A program made the translations under genes and the position numbers. Shown here one piece after another: positions 7,640 through 14,461 of a stretch of DNA of 30,293 nt. Origin of the DNA: CAYQTE01 sp964420285 (GTDB taxonomy: Bacteria > Planctomycetota > Phycisphaerae > Tepidisphaerales > Tepidisphaeraceae). The stretch's first letter is position 1. Each line of letters begins with the position of its first letter. Location: positions 1-30,293 of the forward strand of contig CAYQTE010000061.1 in NCBI GenBank assembly GCA_964420285.1, written 5' to 3'. The notes under the pieces are model-generated. The model was not told the DNA's origin and ran no database searches. It saw only the letters and a list, made by a program, of their open reading frames with translations.

Positions 7640-9120
7640 GCGACGATTTTGATTCATCCCGACACCGCCAACTGGAGGAAGAATTCGTCCTCCACGTCGA
7701 GCGATTGCTGACCGACCCGCGCGTGCGACTGGACACCACGCGCGGCCGATGGCCCATCGTGCGCTTTCACCGCATCGTCAACAAATCCGACCATTCGATC
7801 GACCTGCGCCGGCTGATGAGCGAACTGGGCAAGCCCGACCGCGACCTGGAAAGCCGCATGCCCCAGGGCAAGGTTGTCGATGTCACGCTCGCCGAACGCC
7901 GTTGGTTCTTCTTCCGCTCGCCGGTCGGGCGCCTGCGAGCCGTGTGCGCATCGCCAACGCGGCTGCTGCTGTCGGGTATGCCGTCGCGGCCGCTGGATGG
8001 GGGCGATGTGGCCCGCATTCTCGCCGAGCAGCCCCCGCCTCTGGCCAATATCCCATCGACGATGGTTCTCCTCTCGACCAGCGGATTCACCATCGAAGCC
8101 CGCGAGGCCGCCGAACGACGCACCGATCGCACCGTCCTGCTCGTGGAACCTAACGGGGCCGGCGGCTGGGCGGTGCATGGTCCCCCCGCGACGGCCGCGC
8201 TCAGCGATCTGTTCGATCCGGAACCCGATCAGGCCAAGCGCGAGCGCATCCGCCAGCAGATCGAGGCCGTCAAGATCGATCTCGAGGGCAGCGGCGCCGC
8301 CGCCGACAGAATCGCCGACAAGACCCAGCTCCCCCTTTCACTGGTCGAATCTGAACTCAAGTCGTTCGCCAAAGCCAACGCGGGCCTGGTTGCCAAGCGG
8401 CTGGACGGACGCATGGTGCTGTTTCGCCAGAGCGCCGAGCCGGCGCCGGCGGCCGGAGGCTCGAAAATGGCGTTCATCGATAATGTAAGGGCACTCTTTG
8501 GGCGCAAAGGCGAAACGGAAAAGAAGATCGCCTTGCTCTCCGAGCGGCGTGCGGCCCTCAGCCAGCAGCGCGACCGCGGCTATGAAGAGATGGGCGCGCT
8601 GGAAAAACGCGAAGCCGATCTCCGCGCCGAATTCAATTCCGCCACCGGCGACCTCTCGCGCCGCCGCGTCACCAGCCAGCTTTTGCAGCTTCGCAAGGAC
8701 ATCGAACGCCGCCAGCAGCTTCTGTCGGTCCTTAATCAGCAGATCAACGTCGTCGGCACCCATCTCCACAACCTGCAACTCGTCCAGCAAGGCTCGCACG
8801 CCAGCCTGCCCGATTCCGATGAACTGGCCTCCGACGCAGCCGCCGCCGAAGATGTCCTGGCCACGCTTGAAGCCGACAATGAACTGGCCGATTCCGTCGC
8901 CAGCGGCGTCCACGGCGGTCTCAGCGCCGAGGAGCAGGCCCTCTACGAAGAACTCATGCAGGACAAGGCCAAACACACCGAGGGCGCCGAACCCGCCAAG
9001 ACCGACGCATCCCCGGCCGCCGCCAATGCCCCGCAACGCACGACCGCGACGCCGCCGCCCATCCCCGGGCGCGCCTCGACCCAGGCCGCGCCCAAGCGCT
9101 CTGAACCGGAGGCCGGCTGA
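7636..9120 (+). CDS. Protein A: winged-helix-like segment fused to an ESCRT-III (Snf7/CHMP)-like domain
   Basis: A 494-aa soluble protein with no membrane helix. Residues 1-195 form an unrecognised alpha/beta region. Residues about 200-265 look like a winged helix (AADRIADKTQLPLSLVESEL, then KRLDGRMVLFR as the wing). From M278 a new domain begins, MAFIDNVRALFGRKGETEKK, with long charged helices to about 390 (RRRVTSQLLQLRKDIERRQQ). AAAEDVLATLEADNELADSV then resembles the Snf7/CHMP4 helix-4 region, and GLSAEEQALYEELMQDK resembles an acidic MIM-like tail; a Pro/Ala-rich end follows. The order winged helix then ESCRT-III recalls CHMP7. It overlaps protein B by one base (TGATG). The homology is judged by eye and could instead reflect generic coiled coil, so I rate the CDS as certain and the family as likely. 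Confidence 0.7.
   Translation: MSDDFDSSRHRQLEEEFVLHVERLLTDPRVRLDTTRGRWPIVRFHRIVNKSDHSIDLRRLMSELGKPDRDLESRMPQGKVVDVTLAERRWFFFRSPVGRLRAVCASPTRLLLSGMPSRPLDGGDVARILAEQPPPLANIPSTMVLLSTSGFTIEAREAAERRTDRTVLLVEPNGAGGWAVHGPPATAALSDLFDPEPDQAKRERIRQQIEAVKIDLEGSGAAADRIADKTQLPLSLVESELKSFAKANAGLVAKRLDGRMVLFRQSAEPAPAAGGSKMAFIDNVRALFGRKGETEKKIALLSERRAALSQQRDRGYEEMGALEKREADLRAEFNSATGDLSRRRVTSQLLQLRKDIERRQQLLSVLNQQINVVGTHLHNLQLVQQGSHASLPDSDELASDAAAAEDVLATLEADNELADSVASGVHGGLSAEEQALYEELMQDKAKHTEGAEPAKTDASPAAANAPQRTTATPPPIPGRASTQAAPKRSEPEAG
8455..8469 (+). promoter_or_regulatory. Internal ribosome binding site and in-frame ATG at the ESCRT-III-like domain of protein A
   Basis: GGAGG (8455-8459) lies seven bases before an in-frame ATG at 8467. 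Translation from here would give a 217-aa protein, close in size and N-terminal style to proteins B and C. It sits exactly at the domain boundary after an Ala/Pro/Gly linker. A chance match inside a Gly-rich linker codon run is possible. Confidence 0.5.
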
Positions 9121-9737
9121 TGGCATTGATCGACCGCATCTTCGGCGCCAAGAAGACGCTCAGCGAGCTGTCGCGCCAGGAGCTTCGCAAGGAGGAAATC
9201 CTGCTGGAGCGCCAACGCGATCGCCTGTTCAAGAAAATCCAGACCATCGCGGATGATAAGCAGAAGATATTCAACCAGGGCGCCAAGCAGAAATCCCCCG
9301 AACTCCGCAAGGCTCTCGCCCAGCAATTCGAGCTCAAAAGCCAGGAGCAGGTCATGAGCGCCCGCGAACTCACCCTGCGAAGCAAGGAACTGCTCACCGT
9401 CAGCCGCCTGCGGATGATCCGGGAAAACAACGAGTCCGGCCGCATGACCGGCCGGCTCAATCTCACTGACAAGGACGTCGCCCGCATCAGCGGCTGGATC
9501 GAGGATGATTCGGTCTCGCAGGACGGGTATCAGGACCGCCTTGACGCCCTGCTGGAACTGGGGAGGGATTCGGACAAGGAAGCTCTCTCCCACGGCGGCC
9601 TGACGCAGGCGGGGCAGGAACTGATGAACATCTGGAACGATCTGGACAAGGGCGCCGTCAAGCCCGAAGAGGCCCTTGACGCCGCCAACGAAGCCGTCCA
9701 GCGCAAAACCCGAGCCAGCGAACCACCCAGCGAGTGA
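9120..9737 (+). CDS. Protein B: ESCRT-III-like helical protein
   Basis: A 205-aa, highly charged, all-helical protein. The N terminus MALIDRIFGAKKTLSELSRQ matches the style of proteins A (from residue 278) and C. A long helical hairpin follows: helix 1 about residues 12-52 (RKEEILLERQRDRLFKKIQ), helix 2 about 58-105 (ELRKALAQQFELKSQEQVMS). LNLTDKDVARISGWIEDDSV and QDGYQDRLDALLELG then lie where Snf7/CHMP proteins have helices 4-5. It has no membrane segment; membrane contact, if any, would be through the amphipathic N terminus. The start ATG overlaps the stop of protein A, and the GTG/TGA at its end overlaps the frame of protein C. It is the most diverged of the three, so on its own the ESCRT-III assignment would be weak; the context raises it. 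Confidence 0.65.
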   Translation: MALIDRIFGAKKTLSELSRQELRKEEILLERQRDRLFKKIQTIADDKQKIFNQGAKQKSPELRKALAQQFELKSQEQVMSARELTLRSKELLTVSRLRMIRENNESGRMTGRLNLTDKDVARISGWIEDDSVSQDGYQDRLDALLELGRDSDKEALSHGGLTQAGQELMNIWNDLDKGAVKPEEALDAANEAVQRKTRASEPPSE

Positions 9738-9751
9738 CCTCCGGTAAACAC

Positions 9752-10363
9752 ATGGGACTTTTCAAAAGCAAAGACGAGCGACGGATCGAAAGGGAGATGA
9801 AAATCCGCGCCGGCCTGCGGTCGATCGAGAAGTCGATCCGTCAGCAGGAAAAGTTCGCCGAGGATTTCATCAAGAACGCCCAGCACGCCCGCCAGATCGG
9901 CGATGAGGGCCAGTACCAATTCATCCGCAGCGCCCTGAAGCGAACCGCGGCCGTCAAGAAAATGCTCCAGCGCCAGCTTCTGGCCATCAAGAACGCGATG
10001 CTGATCCAGCAGCAGGCGCAGGCCAACCAGGAATTCGCCCAGTCGATGTCCCTCATGGCGGCCGAGATCAGCCGCGTCTTCGGCGAAATGGACCTGACCA
10101 AAACCCAGGCCAACTGGGAAAAAGCGGTCGCTCAATCCGGCAGCATGGAAGAGCGCATGGAGGTCTTCCTGGATTCGATGGAACAATCGGCCGGCAGCGC
10201 CACATCAACGACAAGCGCCAAAGACGACGCCGTCAGCGACGAAGAAATCGACCGCATGATCCAAGCCGATGTACTGGCCTCGGAGAAAAACGATTTGGGC
10301 AAGCTCGATCAGCTCGAAAGCGAAATCGCCAAGGAACTGGGGACGACCAAGCAGAAGGATTAG
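9752..10363 (+). CDS. Protein C: ESCRT-III-like protein of the CHMP2/CHMP1 (Vps2/Did2) type
   Basis: A 203-aa helical protein beginning MGLFKSKDERRIEREMKIRA. Helix 1 contains SIRQQEKFAEDFIKNAQHAR, then a short turn around IGDEGQY, then helix 2 with ALKRTAAVKKMLQRQLLAIK. NQEFAQSMSLMAAEISRVFG and MDLTKTQANWEKAVAQSGSM follow, then EERMEVFLDSMEQS. This is the order and spacing seen in CHMP2/CHMP1 (QEKK, RTRRY, NNSMAQAM, then MEFERQAEIMDMKEEMM and DDAM). An acidic region and a terminal amphipathic helix (LDQLESEIAKEL) occupy the place of the ESCRT-III MIM tail. PspA/Vipp1, the usual bacterial members of the superfamily, match less well. ATG 9752 is chosen because MGLF is the family-like start; a GTG at 9734 overlaps the stop of B. 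It is the last gene of the run. Confidence 0.72.
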   Translation: MGLFKSKDERRIEREMKIRAGLRSIEKSIRQQEKFAEDFIKNAQHARQIGDEGQYQFIRSALKRTAAVKKMLQRQLLAIKNAMLIQQQAQANQEFAQSMSLMAAEISRVFGEMDLTKTQANWEKAVAQSGSMEERMEVFLDSMEQSAGSATSTTSAKDDAVSDEEIDRMIQADVLASEKNDLGKLDQLESEIAKELGTTKQKD

Positions 10364-10385
10364 GGCGGGGGCAGATTCGTTCCTC

Positions 10386-10472
10386 ACCGCAGAGACGCTG
10401 AGGACGCGGAGATTTGCCAGCTTTCTCATCGCCGCCTGCGTCAAGTCCTTCGCGTCTTGGCGTCATTGCGGT
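10386..10472. repeat. Dispersed repeat with 30-bp imperfect terminal inverted arms
   Basis: The left arm starts ACCGCAGAGACGCTGAGGAC (10386 on) and the right arm (10442-10472), read on the other strand, starts ACCGCAATGACGCCAAGACG. The two arms agree at most positions. The left arm also matches, at 20 of 22 positions, the single arm at 20139-20161. The element lies between protein C and rpmI and could fold into a hairpin. It has no coding capacity. Confidence 0.65.
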
Positions 10473-10545
10473 TTATTCGTATTCCCCCGCATTGGACAAT
10501 TCGCCTCCCAGCGTGTAATCTCCCCTGCCCTTTAAGAGGAAGTCT

Positions 10546-10863
10546 ATGGCGTATAAGTTCAAGCCGAACAAGAGCGTGGCCAAGCGGCTGCGCCTGACCA
10601 AAACCGGCAAGCTCAAGCGAAACCATTCGCTGACCAGCCACCTGCGCAGCGGGCGATCGCCAGCGCTGGAACGCCGGCTGCGGCGACCGGCCATCCTGGT
10701 CGAGAGCCATGCCCGTAATATGCGCAAGCTCATGGGCGTCTCCGGCCGGCATCCGGGAAAGGTCAAACACCAGCGCGATCTGGCCGCCGCGGCCGCCGCA
10801 AAGGCCCAGGCTGCCCAAACGCCGGCTGCCACGCCGGCCGATGCTCCGGCCGGTACGCCGTGA
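10546..10863 (+). CDS. rpmI: Ribosomal protein L35 with C-terminal extension
   Basis: A small basic protein of the large ribosomal subunit. The core (residues 1-65) has the family pattern: KPNKSVAKRLRLTKTGKLKR, then SHLRSG, ALERRLRRPAILVESHARN and KLMG. AGAGGAAG lies about 4-11 bases upstream of the ATG. At 105 aa it is about 40 residues longer than usual; the extra tail is Ala/Pro/Thr-rich (about 80-105) and has no recognisable domain. It precedes rplT as in most bacteria, but infC, which normally comes first, is replaced by the unrelated plus-strand cluster. Confidence 0.9.
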   Translation: MAYKFKPNKSVAKRLRLTKTGKLKRNHSLTSHLRSGRSPALERRLRRPAILVESHARNMRKLMGVSGRHPGKVKHQRDLAAAAAAKAQAAQTPAATPADAPAGTP

Positions 10864-10883
10864 CGTGTCATCCATAACAAAGC

Positions 10884-10907
10884 CATCGGCCCGTCAACCG
10901 GCCGATG
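10884..10907 (+). promoter_or_regulatory. Perfect 8-bp hairpin in the rpmI-rplT spacer
   Basis: CATCGGCC and GGCCGATG enclose an 8-base loop, 64 bases before the rplT start. L20 is known to control its own operon by binding RNA in several bacteria, so this hairpin could be a control site or a processing signal. It has no T-run and is not an intrinsic terminator. Confidence 0.4.
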
Positions 10908-10971
10908 CAGCCATGCCCTCCGATTTCATTCGGGCAAGTGTGCCTCTGGCTTACAGAAAGGACGGTTGCTC

Positions 10972-11394
10972 TTGCCTCGTTCAACAGGTGGGCCATCCCA
11001 CAGCCGTAAACGTAAACGCCTTCTCAAAGCCGCCAGCGGAATGGTCGGCATGTCCGGGCACAATTATCGCCCGGCGATCGAATTTGTCCGCAAGGCCGGC
11101 CAATACGCCTGGCGCGACCGCCGCCAGAAAAAGCGCCATTTCCGCACCCTCTGGATCACGCGCCTCAATGCCGCCCTCAAGGAACTGGGCGTGCATTACA
11201 ACCGCTTCATCCCCGCCGCCGCCGCCGCAGCTGTCGAATTGAATCGCAAGATGCTCAGCGAACTGGCCATCAGCGATCACCCCACCTTTGTGGCCGTCGT
11301 CGAATTGGTCAAGCCGTTCATCAAGATTCCGGCGCCCCTCCCGGCCGACAAACAGGTGGTCTCCCGCCCGCGAAAGAAGCTCGCGGCGAGGTAG
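10972..11394 (+). CDS. rplT: Ribosomal protein L20
   Basis: Binds 23S rRNA early in large-subunit assembly. Family pattern: PRSTGGPSHSRKRKRLLKAA at the start, then RKAGQYAWRDRRQKKRHFRT, LWITRLNAALKELGVHYNRF and ELNRKMLSELAISDHPTF. I chose the TTG at 10972 so that the protein begins M-P-R as L20 does; AAAGGA lies about 10 bases upstream. A TTG two codons earlier is also open. At 140 aa it is about 20 residues longer than usual, with a basic tail ending RPRKKLAAR. It is co-directional with rpmI. Confidence 0.93.
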   Translation: MPRSTGGPSHSRKRKRLLKAASGMVGMSGHNYRPAIEFVRKAGQYAWRDRRQKKRHFRTLWITRLNAALKELGVHYNRFIPAAAAAAVELNRKMLSELAISDHPTFVAVVELVKPFIKIPAPLPADKQVVSRPRKKLAAR

Positions 11395-11641
11395 GCGGAC
11401 ATCCACGGGAAAACGGATTACAGCTCCGGCACGACCGGCCGTGGGCTCGTGCGCCCGCCGGCGGCGGTGTGTCATTTCAGGCAAGACCCGGATTCCGAGC
11501 CGCAACCATCATCCAACGCAATTCATCCCCAGCCATTTTACCGCACCGCATCCTGGCAGCCCCTGGCCAGAAGCCCCGCGAGCCGATTTTGCGGCATTGC
11601 ACCTTTGGCTCTTCGCAGCCAATACAGGGCGTATTTTCCGC
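11395..11641. other. Intergenic region after rplT
   Basis: About 250 bases between rplT and the promoter of the next gene. I see no supported gene. The open frame that runs through it into the next gene lacks a plausible start and has no signal-like or domain-like content before residue 84. GC-rich potential hairpins around 11439-11470 might help end the ribosomal transcript, but no T-run follows them. Confidence 0.4.
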
Positions 11642-11670
11642 TTGCCGATTCCATTTTGCTCTCCTATAAT
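11642..11670 (+). promoter_or_regulatory. Sigma-70-type promoter of the HMA-like secreted protein
   Basis: TTGCCG (11642-11647), a 17-base spacer, and a consensus TATAAT (11665-11670). The ATG at 11698 is 28 bases after the -10, leaving a short leader with GGAG ahead of the start. Confidence 0.75.
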
Positions 11671-11697
11671 CGCCGTCGACTAACCACGGAGATTCTT

Positions 11698-12243
11698 ATG
11701 AAGCTCACCGCTCTTCTGGCGCCCCTTTTCGTTCTGGTCGGCTTGATGACGCTCACCGCTGCCGCACCCGACACCACCGCCACCGTCACGCTTTCCAATG
11801 TCCACCTCTGCTGCCCCAAGTGCGTCACCGGCGTTAACACGGCCATAGCACCGGTCACCGGCGCCAAAGCGGTCTGCGATACCTCGGCCAAGACCGTCGT
11901 CCTCACAGCCCCCGACAAAGACTCCCTGCAAAAAGCCGTCAGCGCCATCGTCACCGCCGGCTATTACTGCAAGACCTCCGACAGCACGATCACCGTGGAC
12001 TCCGCCACCGGCGCCCCCGATGGCAAAGTCGCCACCCTCAACGTGACCGGCATCCACAACTGCTGCGGCTCCTGCGCCACCGCCATCAACGCGGCCATCG
12101 CCAAAGTCCCCGGCGTCACCTCCGCCCCCATCAAAGCCAACACGACCAGCTTCACCGTCACCGGCGACTTCAGCGCCAAATCTCTCTTCGATGAACTCCA
12201 GACCGCCGGCTTCGCCGCCAAAGTCGCCGCCGCCCCCAAATAA
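11698..12243 (+). CDS. Secreted protein with two HMA-like (metal-binding) domains
   Basis: A 181-aa exported protein. Residues 1-23 form a signal peptide (MKLTALLAPLFVLVGLMTLT, cleavage near AAA-PD). Two ferredoxin-like heavy-metal-associated domains follow. The first has C38-C39-x2-C42 in VHLCCPKCVTGVNTAI, the second has C122-C123-x2-C126 in IHNCCGSCATAINAAI. Each continues as the usual beta-alpha-beta pattern (VPGVTSAPIKAN; FDELQTAGFAAKV). The family typically binds Cu(I) or similar soft metals through CxxC. Here each site has an extra adjacent Cys. A role in periplasmic metal capture is inferred. GGAG precedes the ATG, and a consensus promoter lies upstream. No metal transporter is adjacent. 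Confidence 0.82.
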   Translation: MKLTALLAPLFVLVGLMTLTAAAPDTTATVTLSNVHLCCPKCVTGVNTAIAPVTGAKAVCDTSAKTVVLTAPDKDSLQKAVSAIVTAGYYCKTSDSTITVDSATGAPDGKVATLNVTGIHNCCGSCATAINAAIAKVPGVTSAPIKANTTSFTVTGDFSAKSLFDELQTAGFAAKVAAAPK

Positions 12244-12373
12244 GACCCAACAGCAATAAAGCCTCGACACCGACGCCCTAGCATCCCCGTGCCCCAAGCA
12301 CGTCACGGCCAATCGGGCCGAAAGCGCGTTGAACAACCAACGGCAACTGCGTTTCGGGAGAGAATTTGATTGA

Positions 12374-12400
12374 ACCGCCATGACGCCAAGAGCGCCAAGG
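12374..12400 (+). repeat. Dispersed GACGCCAAGAGCGCC repeat
   Basis: ACCGCCATGACGCCAAGAGC begins this copy. The 18 bases at 12382-12399 recur exactly, on the opposite strand, at 30240-30257. It is related to the arms at 10386-10472 and 20139-20161. The rest of 12244-12452 shows no gene. Confidence 0.6.
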
Positions 12401-12452
12401 CGGCATGCCATGCGGGCGATTGCCAGCGAGTGCTACGGTGCAGCGAGGCCGG

Positions 12453-12797
12453 TTAGTTACAGCCCAGATCCTTCACCAACCAGCTTTCGGGCTTGATTCG
12501 CCGTAGCGAAACGCCCAATGCCGTCGCGATGCAGACTTGAACACGATGCCAGCTACTCCTGGGTATCGGCAGCCCCTTCTGCGACAGATAGCGGCATACA
12601 AACTCGTGAACCTGTCCTGCCTGAATGTCAAAAGACGACTTGCCGCGAGAAAGGAGTGGCTCGCGAAGTCGAAAACTGACGCGCCTGCCTCGAAGCTCGG
12701 GCCGGCGATGGAACACCTCGTCCAGATACGACTCCGGGAATTTGACCCCGAAGGACTTTTCCAGCCGAAAGGTCATGTCCAGCAGGTCCAGGCCCAT
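12453..12797 (-). CDS. Acyl-carrier-protein-like helical protein
   Basis: A 114-aa protein starting MGLDLLDMTFRLEKSFGVKF, which resembles helix II-III of acyl carrier proteins (normally DSLDLVE...FGI) but without the Ser that takes phosphopantetheine. Its C terminus, ALGVSLRRIKPESWLVKDLG, resembles the ACP helix I region. The half-domains are thus in swapped order. I recall a planctomycete family with this MGLD-start layout, but the function is unknown to me. The start overlaps the end of the upstream Phd antitoxin frame by 25 bases. Without the Ser it is unlikely to carry an acyl group. Confidence 0.6.
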   Translation of the reverse strand: MGLDLLDMTFRLEKSFGVKFPESYLDEVFHRRPELRGRRVSFRLREPLLSRGKSSFDIQAGQVHEFVCRYLSQKGLPIPRSSWHRVQVCIATALGVSLRRIKPESWLVKDLGCN

Positions 12798-13054
12798 AGC
12801 ACTGCAGCCGCGATGCGTTTATCGGTGAAATCCGTGGTCATCTCTTCCAGTAGATCATCGTCCGACGTAGACGGGCGGAGGATGGCGCCGACCGAGACCG
12901 GCCGTATCGCCGAGAGCGATGGCCGATCCATCGAGCCGGTCAGCCGGGCGACGGGTTTGTCGTCCCGGGTGATGAGGACGTCCTTCCCGCTGGCCGCCGA
13001 GTCCATCAATTCCGGCAGCCGCGCCTGCGCTTCTTTGATCCCGACGGTCTGCAT
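12773..13054 (-). CDS. Phd/YefM-family antitoxin without adjacent toxin
   Basis: A 93-aa protein of the Phd/YefM type: TVGIKEAQARLPELMDSAAS, then GKDVLITRDDKPVARL, the usual N-terminal DNA-binding fold. The C-terminal part (DDDLLEEMTTDF) resembles the toxin-binding tail of VapB-like partners. No VapC, RelE or Doc toxin follows; instead the acyl-carrier-like gene overlaps its end. The last dozen residues (AAVLWAWTCWT) look unlike the family and may be the result of a deletion that fused the frame to downstream DNA. It may be a remnant that still expresses. Confidence 0.7.
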   Translation of the reverse strand: MQTVGIKEAQARLPELMDSAASGKDVLITRDDKPVARLTGSMDRPSLSAIRPVSVGAILRPSTSDDDLLEEMTTDFTDKRIAAAVLWAWTCWT

Positions 13055-13118
13055 ATCACGATGTTAGATTGGCCACCCGCCCATGCAAGGGAAATCTCGC
13101 CTCGTTTGGCCCTCGCCG

Positions 13119-14174
13119 TCATCTCCCCGTCAACACATGCCGCCCACGCCAATAAACGTGCTCCGCCGTGGCAAACAAGCGTGACGGTGTCTTACCCGCC
13201 GTTGCGTCGAATCGGCCGGGGAACTGCACGATCTCGCCGTTCATCCGCGTTTTGAATTCAGTGATCTCAGATGCCTCGTCATCCGGCATACCGCCGGTGT
13301 CGTACCAGCGGAAGCCCTTTTCCCTAGCGGCCGCGATGTTCGACCACTGGAGCAGATAGCCCGGGCGGCAGCTACGGCGCAGTCGGGGACTTGTGGCGCC
13401 GAGATAGTACAGCAGCGTATCGCCGCACGATGCGCATACCGTAGCGCCCACATCCTGGTCGCCGTCTTTGGCGATGGCGATGTGCATGCGACGCTCCTGA
13501 GGCAGCACTCGCTGCATCTTCCGGATGATGGAGACCCGCATACCCGTCGCAAAACGCTTGCGGGCCCACATCTCCTGATACAGGCGGTAAAAGCGATCGA
13601 ACAACTCGGGACCGCCGCCAATTTCCAGGGTCATCCCGGCCCGCTCGGCGACGTTGAGATGGTTTCGCCACTTTCGGTCCAGCGCCTTGCGGATGGCTGG
13701 CAGATCGCGAGCCACGTCCACAATCACCGTCCTGTAGCGACACGCCGCCTCATTGTGGTGAAAACCGCTTTGCTGGAAGATGTCGCGGAACTGGCCGTCC
13801 TGTTCCGCGGACAAAGTGCCGCGCGGGATGATCCGCATGTCAAGCTGCCGCCGGATGCAATACTCTTCTCTGGCACGCACCAGGAACTCCCCCACCAGGT
13901 GCCGCTGTTCGGAGAACCTTGCCCTGTCGAAAAGCGGCCCCCACTCCACCTCGGCAACGCCCGGCCCCAGCGGCAGCTTCTTGATACGAAACTGCGCCAT
14001 CACATGACATTTTGTACCGGCCAGCAGTGCCGCCCGGCTTACCTTCCGCATGGGGCCCTGAGAATGCAACTCCCCGTAGTGCCACAATTGAAACACATTG
14101 GCATTGGCGAATCCGTCCGCCATGCCATCCCATTCACCGGCGTTCCAGAGGTCGGTCTCGAACCGCAGAGTCAT
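13119..14174 (-). CDS. FemAB-like GNAT acyltransferase
   Basis: A 351-aa protein of the FemAB/GNAT type, which move amino acids or acyl groups onto peptidoglycan precursors or cell-surface glycans. Signs are VFQLWHYGELHSQG near the N terminus, the conserved KWRNHLNVAERAGMTLEIGG region in the middle, FYRLYQEMWARKRFATGM, and YYLGATSPRLRRSCRPGYLL leading to WYDTGGMPDDE, the end of the second acyltransferase lobe. ATG 14174 is chosen, with GGGG-rich sequence before it; a GTG at 14234 gives 20 more residues of poor character. The substrate is unknown. There are no clear operon partners. Confidence 0.75.
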   Translation of the reverse strand: MTLRFETDLWNAGEWDGMADGFANANVFQLWHYGELHSQGPMRKVSRAALLAGTKCHVMAQFRIKKLPLGPGVAEVEWGPLFDRARFSEQRHLVGEFLVRAREEYCIRRQLDMRIIPRGTLSAEQDGQFRDIFQQSGFHHNEAACRYRTVIVDVARDLPAIRKALDRKWRNHLNVAERAGMTLEIGGGPELFDRFYRLYQEMWARKRFATGMRVSIIRKMQRVLPQERRMHIAIAKDGDQDVGATVCASCGDTLLYYLGATSPRLRRSCRPGYLLQWSNIAAAREKGFRWYDTGGMPDDEASEITEFKTRMNGEIVQFPGRFDATAGKTPSRLFATAEHVYWRGRHVLTGR

Positions 14175-14461
14175 CGGCACCGCCCCACAAATCCACGTGT
14201 CCAGCCGTTGGCTGCTCCCATCCCTCACCTCCACACACCCGTCTGGACAAGTTGCCGCGCGGCCAATAGCCTGCGCACGCTGCCAGCTTCGTCCGCAGTG
14301 CGTCGTCTCGGATTATTCACAGCACGGCCCCCGTTATCCACCGGACGCGAAATTTCGACATGTCCCGGCGATTCCGTTATCGGACCATCCGACAGTTTCC
14401 ATTCAACCGCCAAGCCGTCCGGTTCCGATAAAACACCAGAACAATGATGGAGATTTCATCC
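14175..14461. other. Divergent intergenic region
   Basis: About 290 bases between the FemAB-like gene and the small plus-strand ORF. It contains frames on both strands that are shadows of low-quality composition. I see no clear promoter, repeat or RNA. Confidence 0.4.

Noticed and set aside
9752..10363. Calling protein C a PspA/Vipp1 family member
   Set aside because: PspA-type proteins lack the SMxxM...MEERMExFLDSM-like late helices seen here, and the helix 1 and 2 spacing follows CHMP2/CHMP1 better. A profile search could still overturn this.
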